Assembly: GCF_003725415.1 (NCBI RefSeq) | Contig: NZ_RJQC01000002.1 | Location: 530,439-594,438, forward strand | Source: Absicoccus porci | Lineage (GTDB): Bacteria; Bacillota_I; Bacilli_A; Erysipelotrichales; Erysipelotrichaceae | Length of the DNA stretch: 64,000 nucleotides | Direction of reading: 5' to 3' | Shown: positions 9,774-18,526 of the stretch, one piece after another | Layout: the number at the start of each line of letters is the position of its first letter | How positions within the stretch are numbered: position 1 is the stretch's first letter | The notes under the pieces: generated by a model | Database searches by the model: none | Seen by the model: the letters and a program-made list of their open reading frames with translations, nothing else | Told to the model about the DNA's origin: nothing | Program-made: the position numbers and the translations under genes

Positions 9774-11437
9774 TGACAGATTTAGAGATTGCTCAAGCAA
9801 CGCCAATGGAACCCATTCAAAAAGTGGCTGCAAAGATTGGGATTCCAGAAGATGCATTGGAATATTATGGAAAATATAAAGCTAAATTATCTTTTGATTA
9901 TTTAAAATCGATACAAGATCAACCACAAGGAAAATTGATCTTAGTAACAGCTATCAACCCAACCAAAGCAGGAGAAGGAAAAAGTACGACAACCGTTGGT
10001 TTAGGTGATGCTTTGAATCGCTTAGGCAAGAAAACGATGATGGCTTTGCGTGAACCAAGTTTAGGTCCTGTCTTTGGTTTAAAAGGTGGAGCAACGGGTG
10101 GCGGCTATGCCCAAGTTGTACCTATGGAAGATATCAACTTGCACTTTACGGGTGATATGCATGCGATTACGACCACAAATAACTTAGTTTGTGCTTGTTT
10201 GGATAACTCGATTCATCAAGGAAATCCATTACATATTGATCCAACCAAAGTCACTTTTAAACGTTGTCTAGATATGAACGATCGTACCCTTCGTGATATT
10301 ACGATTGGTCAAGGATCGAAAGCCAATGGGGTAGAGCGTAAGGATGGATTCAATATTACCGTTGCTTCTGAAGTCATGGCAGCTCTTTGTTTGGCTGATG
10401 ATTTAATGGATCTAAAAGAGCGTTTTGCTCGTATGCAAGTGGCTTATACCTATGATGGTGATCCAGTTTATGTACGTGATCTAGGTATCCAAGGTGCCAT
10501 GGCGATGGTTATGAAAGATGCGGTTTTACCAAACATCGTACAAACTTTGGAACACAATCCTGTATTGATCCATGGTGGTCCATTTGCGAATATTGCCCAT
10601 GGATGTAACTCTGTCATTGCGACAAAAGCTTGCTTAGAGCTAGCAGATTATACAGTTACAGAGGCTGGTTTTGGTGCCGATCTAGGTGCGGAAAAATTCT
10701 TAGATATTAAATGTCGATTGGCCAATTTGAAACCAAATGCGGTAGTAATCGTAGCAACGATTCGTGCGTTGAAGCAACATGGTGGTGTTGCTTTTGAAGA
10801 TTTGAAAGAAGAAAATGTGGATGCGATGTTAGCTGGTTGTGGTAACTTAGCGAAACATATCGATACGGTCCAACAATTTGGTTTACCTTATATTGTTGCG
10901 ATCAACCAATTTGAATCCGATTCACCAAAAGAAATTGAAGCATTAGAGAATTGGTGTAAAGAAAATGGTCATCCAATGTCTTTGTCTCAAGTATGGGCAA
11001 AAGGTGGCGAAGGTGCATTGGATCTGGCGCAACAAGTTATTGCGCTTTGTGATCAACCAAATACATATGCACCATTGTATGATGTCCATGCATCCATTGA
11101 AGATAAGATCAATACCATTGCCCAAAAAGTATATGGTGCCGATGGCGTTGATTTTACGGATGAAGCAAAAGCTCAGATTGATACATTTAATCGTTTGGGT
11201 TGGAATGAATTACCAATTTGTATGGCCAAAACCCAGATGTCATTAACCGATGATGGAAAGATCATGGGTCGTCCAACTGGATTTCGGATTACGGTTCGTG
11301 AATTACGTCCAAGTTTAGGCGCTGGCTTTATCGTAGCCTTAACAGGTAAGGTATTAACGATGCCTGGTTTACCAAAACATCCAAGTGCATTGGATATGGA
11401 TATTGATGAGAACGGAAAGATCGTTGGATTATTCTAA
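9773..11437 (+). CDS. fhs: Formate-tetrahydrofolate ligase
   Basis: This enzyme makes 10-formyl-tetrahydrofolate from formate, ATP and tetrahydrofolate, supplying purine synthesis and one-carbon pathways in anaerobes. The 554-residue length is standard. The P-loop AGEGKSTT is at about 66-73 and the strongly conserved [11 protein letters not shown] and [20 protein letters not shown] regions are intact. It overlaps purD by one base. Formate is the product of pyruvate formate-lyase, so the gene fits an anaerobe that uses formate as a one-carbon donor. Confidence 0.96.
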   Translation: MTDLEIAQATPMEPIQKVAAKIGIPEDALEYYGKYKAKLSFDYLKSIQDQPQGKLILVTAINPTKAGEGKSTTTVGLGDALNRLGKKTMMALREPSLGPVFGLKGGATGGGYAQVVPMEDINLHFTGDMHAITTTNNLVCACLDNSIHQGNPLHIDPTKVTFKRCLDMNDRTLRDITIGQGSKANGVERKDGFNITVASEVMAALCLADDLMDLKERFARMQVAYTYDGDPVYVRDLGIQGAMAMVMKDAVLPNIVQTLEHNPVLIHGGPFANIAHGCNSVIATKACLELADYTVTEAGFGADLGAEKFLDIKCRLANLKPNAVVIVATIRALKQHGGVAFEDLKEENVDAMLAGCGNLAKHIDTVQQFGLPYIVAINQFESDSPKEIEALENWCKENGHPMSLSQVWAKGGEGALDLAQQVIALCDQPNTYAPLYDVHASIEDKINTIAQKVYGADGVDFTDEAKAQIDTFNRLGWNELPICMAKTQMSLTDDGKIMGRPTGFRITVRELRPSLGAGFIVALTGKVLTMPGLPKHPSALDMDIDENGKIVGLF

Positions 11438-11438
11438 G

Positions 11439-11464
11439 AGAAGAGGGAAACCTCTTCTTTTTTT
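11439..11464 (+). terminator. Terminator after purD-fhs
   Basis: AGAAGAGG and CCTCTTCT pair around a GAAA tetraloop, followed by a run of Ts. Confidence 0.88.
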
Positions 11465-11476
11465 GTCAGTTCATGA

Positions 11477-11482
11477 TATAAT
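11477..11482 (+). promoter_or_regulatory. -10 box of the tRNA-Leu gene
   Basis: TATAAT ends 10 bases before the mature tRNA 5' end. The -35 would fall within the preceding terminator and is not clear. Confidence 0.5.
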
Positions 11483-11492
11483 AAAACCACTT

Positions 11493-11578
11493 GCAGAAGT
11501 GGCGGAACGGCAGACGCGCTGTCTTCAGGCGGCAGTAAGAGCAATCTTGTGAGGGTTCAAATCCCTTCTTCTGCACCA
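11493..11578 (+). tRNA. tRNA-Leu (anticodon CAG)
   Basis: A full cloverleaf can be drawn: acceptor GCAGAAG with CTTCTGC, anticodon stem CTGTC/GGCAG with loop TTCAGGC (anticodon CAG), a long class II variable arm and the T-arm GGTTCAAATCC. CCA is encoded. It is flanked on the 3' side by a terminator and then by a minus-strand gene of unknown function. Confidence 0.95.
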
Positions 11579-11586
11579 AAGTCCAT

Positions 11587-11612
11587 AAAGTCCTTTATTT
11601 AAAGGGCTTTTT
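11587..11612 (+). terminator. Terminator after tRNA-Leu
   Basis: AAAGTCCTTT (11587-11596) pairs with AAAGGGCTTT (11601-11610) with one G-U pair, followed by T-rich sequence. From here to 11719 I see only AT-rich sequence and no gene. Confidence 0.75.
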
Positions 11613-11719
11613 ATTTTTTATATCTTATTTATAGTTCTGTTATCCGTTTTCTGGGGTATCTACTCGCTTATTTTTTTGTACTATTTTTTGAATTTGTATC
11701 ATATAAAATTTGTAGCCTA

Positions 11720-12901
11720 TCAATTGATCAAATCCTGATGGATATAAATATTTTTATCATCCATTGCGAACTGTAGGTCTTGACTATATATTTTTTTCAT
11801 TGATGTTAGAGTATCTATAAATGGCTTGACAAAACCACCTTGGTTTTGAATGAGTTCTTTCATTAGAGTTTCCGTATGATCATTATTCAAAGCAATTAGT
11901 TTATCTGAAGCAGAAATCAAAGATTCATCAATTGGCGTTTTACCTAATAACGGCGCTTTTTCAATTGTTTTACCCATAACCTTGCTTATAGTAGAGATTC
12001 CGTTTATGGCTTGTGATTCAACAGTATTTTTGACGTTTTTTTCTATAATATCATAGCATTCTGTATATAATTGCCGATACTCTAGTGAGTAATGACTCAG
12101 TTTATGAATGACAGATTGTATATAACAAGAATCAAATGATTCACTTAAAATAACTTCCAATAAGGAGGCAAAAGACAAAAGATAGAATGTCAGTTGATAA
12201 TTGATTAGATCATTTTTTATAACATCAAGTTTCTTTTTAACATCCTTATCCATTAGCAAGAATTCTTTTTTAGAGGTTTCTTTACGGATTTGACTTTGAT
12301 AGAAATCTATTTTTTGTTCTGCCATTTCTTTTATGTCTAGTGCTTTTAAATGATTATTCTTGAGATAAAAGTCATTGTTCCAATTATATTTGTAATTATT
12401 GATCACATCTGTTAGAAACAGTAAGCTTCCTTGCAATTCAGAGTGTTCCTTTTGCTCTAAAAACGATTGAATGTCTTTTTGTCCTTGGTTGATCGCATCC
12501 AATTTATGGTTAATTGCATAGAGAGTTGCGATTATAAATAGTAGGGTTGGATCTAAAGAAGTAACATTATTCAATATGGCTTGTCCGGCCACTTGGTTTG
12601 TATCATTAAAAAGAGTAGCTCCTATCAGTCCACTACCATCGATTCGCCTAGCTAAATGATGTCCTTTGGGAACTCTTACCCAATATAGACCGCTTTGATC
12701 ATTTCCCAAAATCGCTTTTTGTAGCAGGTTTGCCACAGGTTCTAAGCCGGTGCCTAAGGCTAAAAATGACATATAAGGGATTTTTGTATAATTGTCGTCT
12801 TCCATAATTGACTCATCTTTTATAGGAAGAATAGAGATGGAAGACATTTGTTCAACTATTCTATTTTTCTTTTCTGATACAGTCATATCATTGTTCATCA
12901 T
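11720..12901 (-). CDS. Uncharacterised 393-residue protein next to tRNA-Leu
   Basis: I do not recognise a named domain. The start at 12901 is chosen because GAAAGGA lies just before that ATG; in-frame starts further upstream lack a ribosome site. The protein has a basic, polar N-terminus and a compact conserved-looking block at about 70-115 (GLYWVRVPKG, DGSGLIGATLF, NQVAGQA). A hydrophobic stretch follows at about 118-131, then a long helical, lysine-rich region with a possible coiled coil (about 132-300), and a second hydrophobic stretch at 236-253. From memory it resembles scattered uncharacterised Firmicute proteins; I could not check this. Isolated position beside a tRNA hints at acquisition, but no repeats or integrase are seen. 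A weak promoter (TTTCAC, 17 bases, TAAAAT) lies upstream. Confidence 0.75.
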   Translation of the reverse strand: MMNNDMTVSEKKNRIVEQMSSISILPIKDESIMEDDNYTKIPYMSFLALGTGLEPVANLLQKAILGNDQSGLYWVRVPKGHHLARRIDGSGLIGATLFNDTNQVAGQAILNNVTSLDPTLLFIIATLYAINHKLDAINQGQKDIQSFLEQKEHSELQGSLLFLTDVINNYKYNWNNDFYLKNNHLKALDIKEMAEQKIDFYQSQIRKETSKKEFLLMDKDVKKKLDVIKNDLINYQLTFYLLSFASLLEVILSESFDSCYIQSVIHKLSHYSLEYRQLYTECYDIIEKNVKNTVESQAINGISTISKVMGKTIEKAPLLGKTPIDESLISASDKLIALNNDHTETLMKELIQNQGGFVKPFIDTLTSMKKIYSQDLQFAMDDKNIYIHQDLIN

Positions 12902-13079
12902 TTTAATTCCTTTCTCTTTAGTTCGTGTAAACAAGATAACATTTAAGATCTTCTTTATTTTACTATTCTGATCCAAATAGTGAAAGTTTTATCTAGTCGA
13001 TATACATAGAAAAAATATGTCATCAAATATTAGAAAGCCTTAAAAACGAACATAAAAGAAAATAAACAAAAAAATATAG

Positions 13080-13107
13080 TTGTATAACGAATGTAATATG
13101 CTATTAT
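13080..13107 (+). promoter_or_regulatory. Promoter of the deoC operon
   Basis: TTGTAT at 13080-13085 and TATTAT at 13102-13107 are 16 bases apart, with an extended -10 TGc directly before the hexamer. Transcription would begin near 13114, just before AGGAGG. Confidence 0.6.
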
Positions 13108-13115
13108 ATAGATAC

Positions 13116-13154
13116 AGGAGGAAAGATAACGAAAGTTATCGAACATATATTATA
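13116..13154 (+). promoter_or_regulatory. Unusual deoC 5' leader: ribosome site separated from the ATG by a hairpin
   Basis: AGGAGG at 13116-13121 is followed by GATAAC-GAAA-GTTATC (13125-13140), a six-base-pair stem with a GNRA tetraloop. The first start codon in any frame after it is the ATG at 13155, 33 bases from the end of the AGGAGG. Folding the hairpin shortens the distance to about 17, still long. Either the hairpin brings the sites closer, or translation starts elsewhere. Confidence 0.5.
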
Positions 13155-13865
13155 ATGAAACCAAATAAACCAGCAAAAGAAATGACTACGAAAGAATTAG
13201 CAAAATACATTGATTACAGTGTATTGAAACCAGAATTTACAGAACAAGAGATTATTGATTTGACCAAAGATGGTGTGCAATTGGGATGTGCTACGATTTG
13301 TATCAACCCAGGCTATATGGATCTTTGCGAACCCTATGTCAAAGGATCAGAAACGATGCTTTGTCCAGTCACGGATTTCCCATTTGGTGATAGTTCCACT
13401 GAAAGTCGTGTACAACAAATTGAAGCTGTCGCAAAATGTGATACAGTAAAAGAAGTAGATATCGTTGCCAATTTTGGTAAGATTCGTTCTGGAAAATTGG
13501 ATGAAGTAACAGAAGATTTAAAAGCATGTGCTGATGCAGCTCATAAATATGGACGTGCATTGAAAGTTATTTTGGAAACCGATGCATTGACGAAAGAAGA
13601 AATCAAGGCTGGATGTCATTGTGTCATGGATTCGGGCGCCGATTTCATCAAGACAAGCACAGGATTCTTAACGGGACATGAAAATGTCGGTGCTACACCA
13701 GAAGTTATACAATTGATCATGGATGAAAACCAAGGTAAATGCAAGATCAAAGGGTCTGGTTGCATCCGTACACGTGAACATTTCTTAAAATTAATTGATA
13801 TGGGTATTGATCGTATGGGTGTTGGCTATCGTTCCGTGCCTGTTGTACTTGATTTGAAAAAATAA
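13155..13865 (+). CDS. deoC: Deoxyribose-phosphate aldolase
   Basis: DeoC splits 2-deoxyribose 5-phosphate into glyceraldehyde 3-phosphate and acetaldehyde. The 236-residue TIM-barrel class I aldolase has the Schiff-base lysine in DFIKTSTGF (about K166) and a second conserved lysine in the C-terminal IKGSGCIRT stretch. The start is uncertain: 13155 is the first ATG after the ribosome site, and 13182 (MTTKELAKYIDYS) matches the family's usual N-terminus almost as well. It is followed after 20 bases by a glycyl radical enzyme gene, which suggests shared transcription. The other deo genes (deoA, deoB, deoD) are not nearby. Confidence 0.9.
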   Translation: MKPNKPAKEMTTKELAKYIDYSVLKPEFTEQEIIDLTKDGVQLGCATICINPGYMDLCEPYVKGSETMLCPVTDFPFGDSSTESRVQQIEAVAKCDTVKEVDIVANFGKIRSGKLDEVTEDLKACADAAHKYGRALKVILETDALTKEEIKAGCHCVMDSGADFIKTSTGFLTGHENVGATPEVIQLIMDENQGKCKIKGSGCIRTREHFLKLIDMGIDRMGVGYRSVPVVLDLKK

Positions 13866-13885
13866 TGAAGGAAGGGGTCTGACTT

Positions 13886-16243
13886 ATGATCAACGAACGT
13901 ACAAAACGACTTCGTGAAAAGATGGAAAAACGTAAAGCAACAATTTGTGCGCAAAGAGCTGTTTTATATACGCAATCTTTTCAACAAACTGAGGGTGAAC
14001 CTTATATTTTACGTAAGGCCAAAGCGTTTGCTTATACCTTAGAGCATATGACCATCTATATAGAGCCAGACTCTTTAATTTTTGGAAATCAGGCATCCCA
14101 AAATTTTGCAGCACCAATCTTTCCAGAATATTCCATTCAATGGGTCATTGATGAATTGGATACGTTTGCAAAACGATCGGGAGATATCTTTTATATTGAT
14201 GAAAAAATCAAAGAAGATCTTCGTTCAATTGCACCTTATTGGAAGGGACATACACATGAAGATCGCGTCAATGCTCATATCACCGATTCTATACGAATGG
14301 CTGAAAAACAAGGCGTTCTTCATCGCGGTGGTATTTCGATGAGTGGCGATGGCCATATCGTACCAGATCATGAAACAGTATTGAAACAAGGGTTTCGTAC
14401 AATCATAAATACTGCAAAAAGAAAATTGAAAGAAAATCTTTCGGATGAACAGTTGGCTTTCTATCAAAGCGTGATTGTTTCTTTAGAAGGTGCATTGACA
14501 TTCTTTAAACGTTATGGAAAACTTGCACAAGAATTGGCGATAAGTGAAACCAATCCCATTCGTAAACAAGAATATGAAAATATGTCTACTATGGCCTTGA
14601 CCATGATGGAACAAGGAGCTCGCAGTTTTTATGAAGCGGTAGAAGTTACCTATATGATTCATGTGCTTCAGATGATAGAAAGCAATGGTCATTCATTCTG
14701 TTATGGACGGTTTGATCAATATATCTATCCATATTATCAAAAAGACTTAGAATCTGGAGTGATTACTTCCAAGGAAGCTTTAGAAATTATCACTCATATG
14801 TTTATCATGAATTCCTCCCTAAATAAAGTGCGTCCTTATGGTCATACAAAGTTTTCACAAGGATATCCATTGTACTCCAATTTAGTTGTGGGTGGATTAA
14901 AACCAGATGGTACGGATGGAACCAATGATTTGACATATTTGTGTATTGAAGCCATGCATCAATGTCGATTATCTGAACCGAACTTTTCGGCTCGCTATCA
15001 TGTTCAATCACCAAGATCGTATTTACGAGCTTGTGCCCAATTGATTCGCACCGGATGTGGTATGCCAAGCATGTTCAATGATGAAGTTGTTGCCAAAGGA
15101 ATCATGGACCTCGGTATTCCAAAAGAAGATGCTTTGGATTATTGTCCAATTGGCTGTGTTGAAACTGGAGTTCCTGGAAAATACGGACATCGAGCAACTG
15201 GCATGACCTATGTCAATTGGGGAAAAGTATTAGAAATCATGCTCCATGATGGGAAAGATCCCAATACAGGAATCTGTATGTTGAAAGGACGATCAAAAGA
15301 CACATATGACCAATTGTGGAACGAATGGAAACGCTACTTAAAATTTTATTCCGATATTAGCGTGGCATGTGATGCCATTTGTGATGAAAGCTTGGAAATC
15401 TATGATGCGGATCCACTTGCTTCTTGTTTCATTCAAAACTCAATGAAACTTGGTAAGACCTTGAAACAAGGTGGTTGTAAATACGATGTGATCTCGCAAT
15501 CCAATATTGGTCCATCGGTCGTAGGCAATTCTTTATATACGATCAAGAAACTTGTGTATGAAGATCACACATTGACATGGGAACAATTGCTGAACGCCAT
15601 GGATGAAAATTGGCAATCGGAGGAATCCATGCGCATACGCAACAAAATATTACGTTTGCCTAAATTTGGAAATGACATCGATGATGTGGATAAAATCGTT
15701 GCGGATGTGTTTGATTCTTACTTGGAATTATTACCTTCGTATCATACAATTCGCCAAGACAAAGGACCGGAGGTAAGTTGTTATACAATGTCGACTTCGA
15801 ATATCACATCTTATGTGCCAAATGGTTTTGTGGTTGGTGCCACACCAGATGGCCGTATGGCAGGTAGTCCATTGAATGAAGGATGTTCACCAACCCAAGG
15901 CACCGATCAGACAGGACCTACAGCTCTAATCAATTCCGTATCCAAATTACCAAACGTACGGGTAGCTGCTGGACAACTGTTAAATATGCGATTGAGTCCA
16001 CAAACGCTAGCAGGCGATGCCAATTTGGAACGCTTTATTGACTTCTTGATTGTTTCTGCAAAAAAAGGCATTTATCATAATCAATTTAATGTTGTATCAT
16101 CTCAGGAACTGAAAGAAGCACAAAAAGATCCAGAAAAACATACGGATCTGATTGTTCGTGTAGCTGGATATTGTGCCCAATTTGTATCGTTGATGCCAGA
16201 AGCACAAAATGCCATCATCGCACGAACCGAGAATATCTTATAA
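13886..16243 (+). CDS. Glycyl radical enzyme of the glycerol dehydratase/PFL-like family
   Basis: The 785-residue protein has the two hallmarks of glycyl radical enzymes: the active-site loop PIGCVETG (thiyl Cys C424, general acid/base Glu E426) and the radical loop RVAGYCAQF (G761) near the C-terminus. The single Cys followed by Val-Glu, rather than the Cys-Cys pair of pyruvate formate-lyase, points to an eliminase or dehydratase. The N-terminus (ESFQQTEG-like, here QSFQQTEGEPYILR) resembles the B12-independent glycerol/propanediol dehydratase group. The substrate cannot be fixed from sequence alone; trans-4-hydroxyproline dehydratase and other subfamilies share these motifs. No radical-SAM activase lies beside it, which is unusual. 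It follows deoC in a probable operon, ends in a terminator, and shows no microcompartment targeting that I can identify. Confidence 0.9.
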   Translation: MINERTKRLREKMEKRKATICAQRAVLYTQSFQQTEGEPYILRKAKAFAYTLEHMTIYIEPDSLIFGNQASQNFAAPIFPEYSIQWVIDELDTFAKRSGDIFYIDEKIKEDLRSIAPYWKGHTHEDRVNAHITDSIRMAEKQGVLHRGGISMSGDGHIVPDHETVLKQGFRTIINTAKRKLKENLSDEQLAFYQSVIVSLEGALTFFKRYGKLAQELAISETNPIRKQEYENMSTMALTMMEQGARSFYEAVEVTYMIHVLQMIESNGHSFCYGRFDQYIYPYYQKDLESGVITSKEALEIITHMFIMNSSLNKVRPYGHTKFSQGYPLYSNLVVGGLKPDGTDGTNDLTYLCIEAMHQCRLSEPNFSARYHVQSPRSYLRACAQLIRTGCGMPSMFNDEVVAKGIMDLGIPKEDALDYCPIGCVETGVPGKYGHRATGMTYVNWGKVLEIMLHDGKDPNTGICMLKGRSKDTYDQLWNEWKRYLKFYSDISVACDAICDESLEIYDADPLASCFIQNSMKLGKTLKQGGCKYDVISQSNIGPSVVGNSLYTIKKLVYEDHTLTWEQLLNAMDENWQSEESMRIRNKILRLPKFGNDIDDVDKIVADVFDSYLELLPSYHTIRQDKGPEVSCYTMSTSNITSYVPNGFVVGATPDGRMAGSPLNEGCSPTQGTDQTGPTALINSVSKLPNVRVAAGQLLNMRLSPQTLAGDANLERFIDFLIVSAKKGIYHNQFNVVSSQELKEAQKDPEKHTDLIVRVAGYCAQFVSLMPEAQNAIIARTENIL

Positions 16244-16272
16244 GTCATAGTTCGATGAATTATGGCTTTTTT
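16242..16272 (+). terminator. Terminator after the deoC operon
   Basis: AAGTCATA (16242-16249) pairs with TATGGCTT (16261-16268), followed by a T run. The 5' arm begins in the stop codon. Confidence 0.65.
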
Positions 16273-16275
16273 ATG

Positions 16276-16284
16276 TGGTATACT
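16276..16284 (+). promoter_or_regulatory. Extended -10 promoter, probably leaderless, of the nuclease gene
   Basis: TGG-TATACT ends 6 bases before the ATG at 16291, and no Shine-Dalgarno sequence lies between. Transcription would begin at or next to the start codon. Confidence 0.55.
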
Positions 16285-16290
16285 ATTTTT

Positions 16291-17187
16291 ATGAGAAAGA
16301 GATTGTTTGTATTCTTCTGTTCGCTGCTTGTATTCTTTAGCACGGCTTGTGTACATGCGCAACAAGGAGATATCGATGTATCAGTAATTCCTGCCTATTC
16401 TGGTACGCCCTATGTAGAAATCAATAATAATGTGCCGTCATTTACGGATGATGAAAAATCCACAACGGTGTATCAATCCTACTCCAAATGGGATGATTTG
16501 GGACGGTGCCATCAAGCCCAGGCTATTTTAGGAAAAGAGACCATGCCAACCAAAAAAAGAGGATCCATTGGTATGATCAAACCAAGTGGATGGCATACGG
16601 TCCGGTATGATGATTTAATTGAAGATCATTATTTATACAATCGATGTCATTTGATAGCGTATATGTTGAGTGGACAAAATGCGAATAAATATAACTTAAT
16701 TACGGGCACCCGATATATGAATGTCGATGGTATGTTACCATTTGAAAATCAGGTTGCTGATTATATACGATCCACCCATCATCATGTCCTCTATCGTGTT
16801 ACACCCATCTATGATGGGAATGATTTGGTAGCACATGGCGTACATATGGAAGCCTTGTCGATGGAAGACCAAAATCTATCGTTTAATGTATTTGTCTACA
16901 ATGTCCAACCGGGCATTACAATTGATTATGCAACCGGTGATAGTCATCGTACGGAAAATACGAGTACAGAAACAAATACACAAACTGAAACGGAAACTAC
17001 AAGTACAGAAACACAAACCGAAACAACAAGTACAACATATATATTAAATCCAAACACTCATGTCTTTCATCGACCCGATTGCTTCAGTGTAAAACGAATG
17101 AGTGAAAATAATAAAATCACATCAACAGATTCTCGTGAAACAATCATCAGTGAAGGATATCGACCTTGTAAGAACTGTAATCCATAA
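16291..17187 (+). CDS. Secreted DNA/RNA non-specific endonuclease with C-terminal Cys/His domain
   Basis: The 298-residue protein has a signal peptide (about 1-23, likely cut after VHA; a lipobox-like STAC lies just before). The beta-beta-alpha-metal nuclease domain of the streptococcal DNase/EndA group follows, with the His motif LYNRCHLIAY (H120) and metal-binding NLITGTRYMN (N144). A repetitive Thr/Glu linker at about 215-247 leads to a small domain (about 248-298) with an FHRPDC...CKNC set of His and Cys residues, likely a zinc site of the Ada-like type. It probably degrades external nucleic acid. The start at 16291 is the only one that gives a signal peptide. Confidence 0.88.
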   Translation: MRKRLFVFFCSLLVFFSTACVHAQQGDIDVSVIPAYSGTPYVEINNNVPSFTDDEKSTTVYQSYSKWDDLGRCHQAQAILGKETMPTKKRGSIGMIKPSGWHTVRYDDLIEDHYLYNRCHLIAYMLSGQNANKYNLITGTRYMNVDGMLPFENQVADYIRSTHHHVLYRVTPIYDGNDLVAHGVHMEALSMEDQNLSFNVFVYNVQPGITIDYATGDSHRTENTSTETNTQTETETTSTETQTETTSTTYILNPNTHVFHRPDCFSVKRMSENNKITSTDSRETIISEGYRPCKNCNP

Positions 17188-17205
17188 ACATGGATTACTT
17201 TTTTT
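17177..17205 (+). terminator. Terminator after the nuclease gene
   Basis: GTAATCCAT (17177-17185) pairs perfectly with ATGGATTAC (17190-17198) around AAAC, followed by seven Ts. The 5' arm lies in the end of the coding sequence. Confidence 0.88.
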
Positions 17206-17209
17206 ACGT

Positions 17210-17215
17210 TATAAT
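17210..17215 (+). promoter_or_regulatory. -10 box of a probably leaderless lipoprotein gene
   Basis: TATAAT ends 6 bases before the ATG at 17222. The six bases between (GAAACC) hold no ribosome site. Confidence 0.5.
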
Positions 17216-17221
17216 GAAACC

Positions 17222-17566
17222 ATGTGGAAACGAATACTACTTTTGATTTTTTTCTTAGTTGGTTGTACCTATAGTCAAGATGCCAAACCCATTTATCTGA
17301 AAGATTATGTACAAGTGGAATACCAAGGCAATCAAATTGAAGACATCAAAGTGAAGAAAAACATAAAAAAGAAATTTGATCAAACCAATGAAGTGGAAAT
17401 GCAATTTGTGAAAAGCATTCATTTGACGACCAAAACCAAACAAGTAAAAGAAGGACAACATATTACCATTCATGTATCGTATGATCCGGAATTGTATGAA
17501 CAAATCAATTATCATCTCTATCCGGAAAACAATAAAACAATGGACTATGTGGTTCATTTTAGATAA
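17222..17566 (+). CDS. Small lipoprotein of unknown function
   Basis: The 114-residue product starts MWKRILLLIFFLVGC, a typical lipoprotein signal with lipobox LVGC; Lgt in this window would modify that cysteine. The mature part is lysine-rich and hydrophilic, with a probable beta-sandwich (alternating strands such as VQVEYQGNQIEDIKV and HITIHVSYDPELYEQ). I do not recognise a named domain. It lies between the nuclease and a hydrolase gene with its own -10 box and may not share a role with them. Confidence 0.7.
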   Translation: MWKRILLLIFFLVGCTYSQDAKPIYLKDYVQVEYQGNQIEDIKVKKNIKKKFDQTNEVEMQFVKSIHLTTKTKQVKEGQHITIHVSYDPELYEQINYHLYPENNKTMDYVVHFR

Positions 17567-17618
17567 ATTAAAACTTTTGTGCATTGACAAATAATAAGCA
17601 ATACAAGAAGATTTAACT

Positions 17619-18473
17619 ATGAAATTCAATTATAAATTTGATGAAGATGGCTTCTCTGCTCGGTACTATCAGGGAAAAGCATCGAACACCTCGATATTGA
17701 TCATCTTAAGTACCATTCGTAATGATGTGATTGCGAAAGCATTTACAGAAGAAAACATGGATACCCTTGCTTTAGATGTTATTGAACCCGGACGTGAAGT
17801 ATCTCTCGATGATATTTCGTTTGTTGCCCAAACCATGCATTCCCAAGGCTATGAGCACGTTGGTTTATGGGGTTGGGGTTTTGGTGGAAGCATTGCGCTA
17901 AGCGTAGCTAGTCACTATCCAGATGATATTGATCTTGTGATCGCAGTCAATCCATTCGACCTTTTATATCAGCCATTGTCGATCAAACCAACTTCTATGA
18001 CGATCTTGTATAAAGGATTGCCTTTGCCACTATTAAAACCGGAAACCAAGATGTGGAAACAAGTAGCTCGTGAAATGAAATTTAGTCATGAATTTCATAC
18101 TGTCGATCGGTATGAGCAATGTTTGGCTTATGGTTTAAAAGAAGAAATGATCATTCCCGTAGAAAATATTCAATGCCCTATTTTGTTGATTTCTTCACAA
18201 AATGATGTAGTTTTGCCAAGTGAGTATGCTTGTCGACAAATTGTTCGTCGTCTTCAAGATAGTGACTATCGATATGGAGCCCGACATCTACAATATCAAG
18301 TGGTGAGTCATGCGATCATACCACCAAAAGCCTTTCATAAAGACCATATTTTATATCGTCGTTTATTCCAAATTGAAAGAAATTATCCAAAACATTGTCA
18401 CAAAGCAAGAGAAGATGCACTTCAAAAAACCCTTGCCTTTATCAATGATAAATGGCCAGAGGCAAATGAATAG
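17619..18473 (+). CDS. BAAT_C-like alpha/beta hydrolase lacking the nucleophile serine
   Basis: The 284-residue protein resembles the C-terminal hydrolase domain of acyl-CoA thioesterases (BAAT_C). The C-terminal half has the VENIQCPILLISSQND segment with the acid residue, and VVSHAI with the catalytic-position histidine. The nucleophile elbow, normally GxSxGG, reads GWGFGG (85-90), so glycine 87 replaces the serine; S91 is nearby but out of place. The protein may be catalytically inactive, or use another residue. AGAAG before the ATG is a weak ribosome site. trxA follows after 53 bases with a possible -10 of its own (TACAAT). Confidence 0.75.
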   Translation: MKFNYKFDEDGFSARYYQGKASNTSILIILSTIRNDVIAKAFTEENMDTLALDVIEPGREVSLDDISFVAQTMHSQGYEHVGLWGWGFGGSIALSVASHYPDDIDLVIAVNPFDLLYQPLSIKPTSMTILYKGLPLPLLKPETKMWKQVAREMKFSHEFHTVDRYEQCLAYGLKEEMIIPVENIQCPILLISSQNDVVLPSEYACRQIVRRLQDSDYRYGARHLQYQVVSHAIIPPKAFHKDHILYRRLFQIERNYPKHCHKAREDALQKTLAFINDKWPEANE

Positions 18474-18526
18474 ACAACGATTTTCCCATTGGTTACAATG
18501 AACTTAACAACAGGAGGATTTCTAGA

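Noticed and set aside
11579..13079. Integrated island at tRNA-Leu
   Set aside because: I found no direct repeat of the tRNA 3' end on the far side and no integrase, so only proximity supports it.
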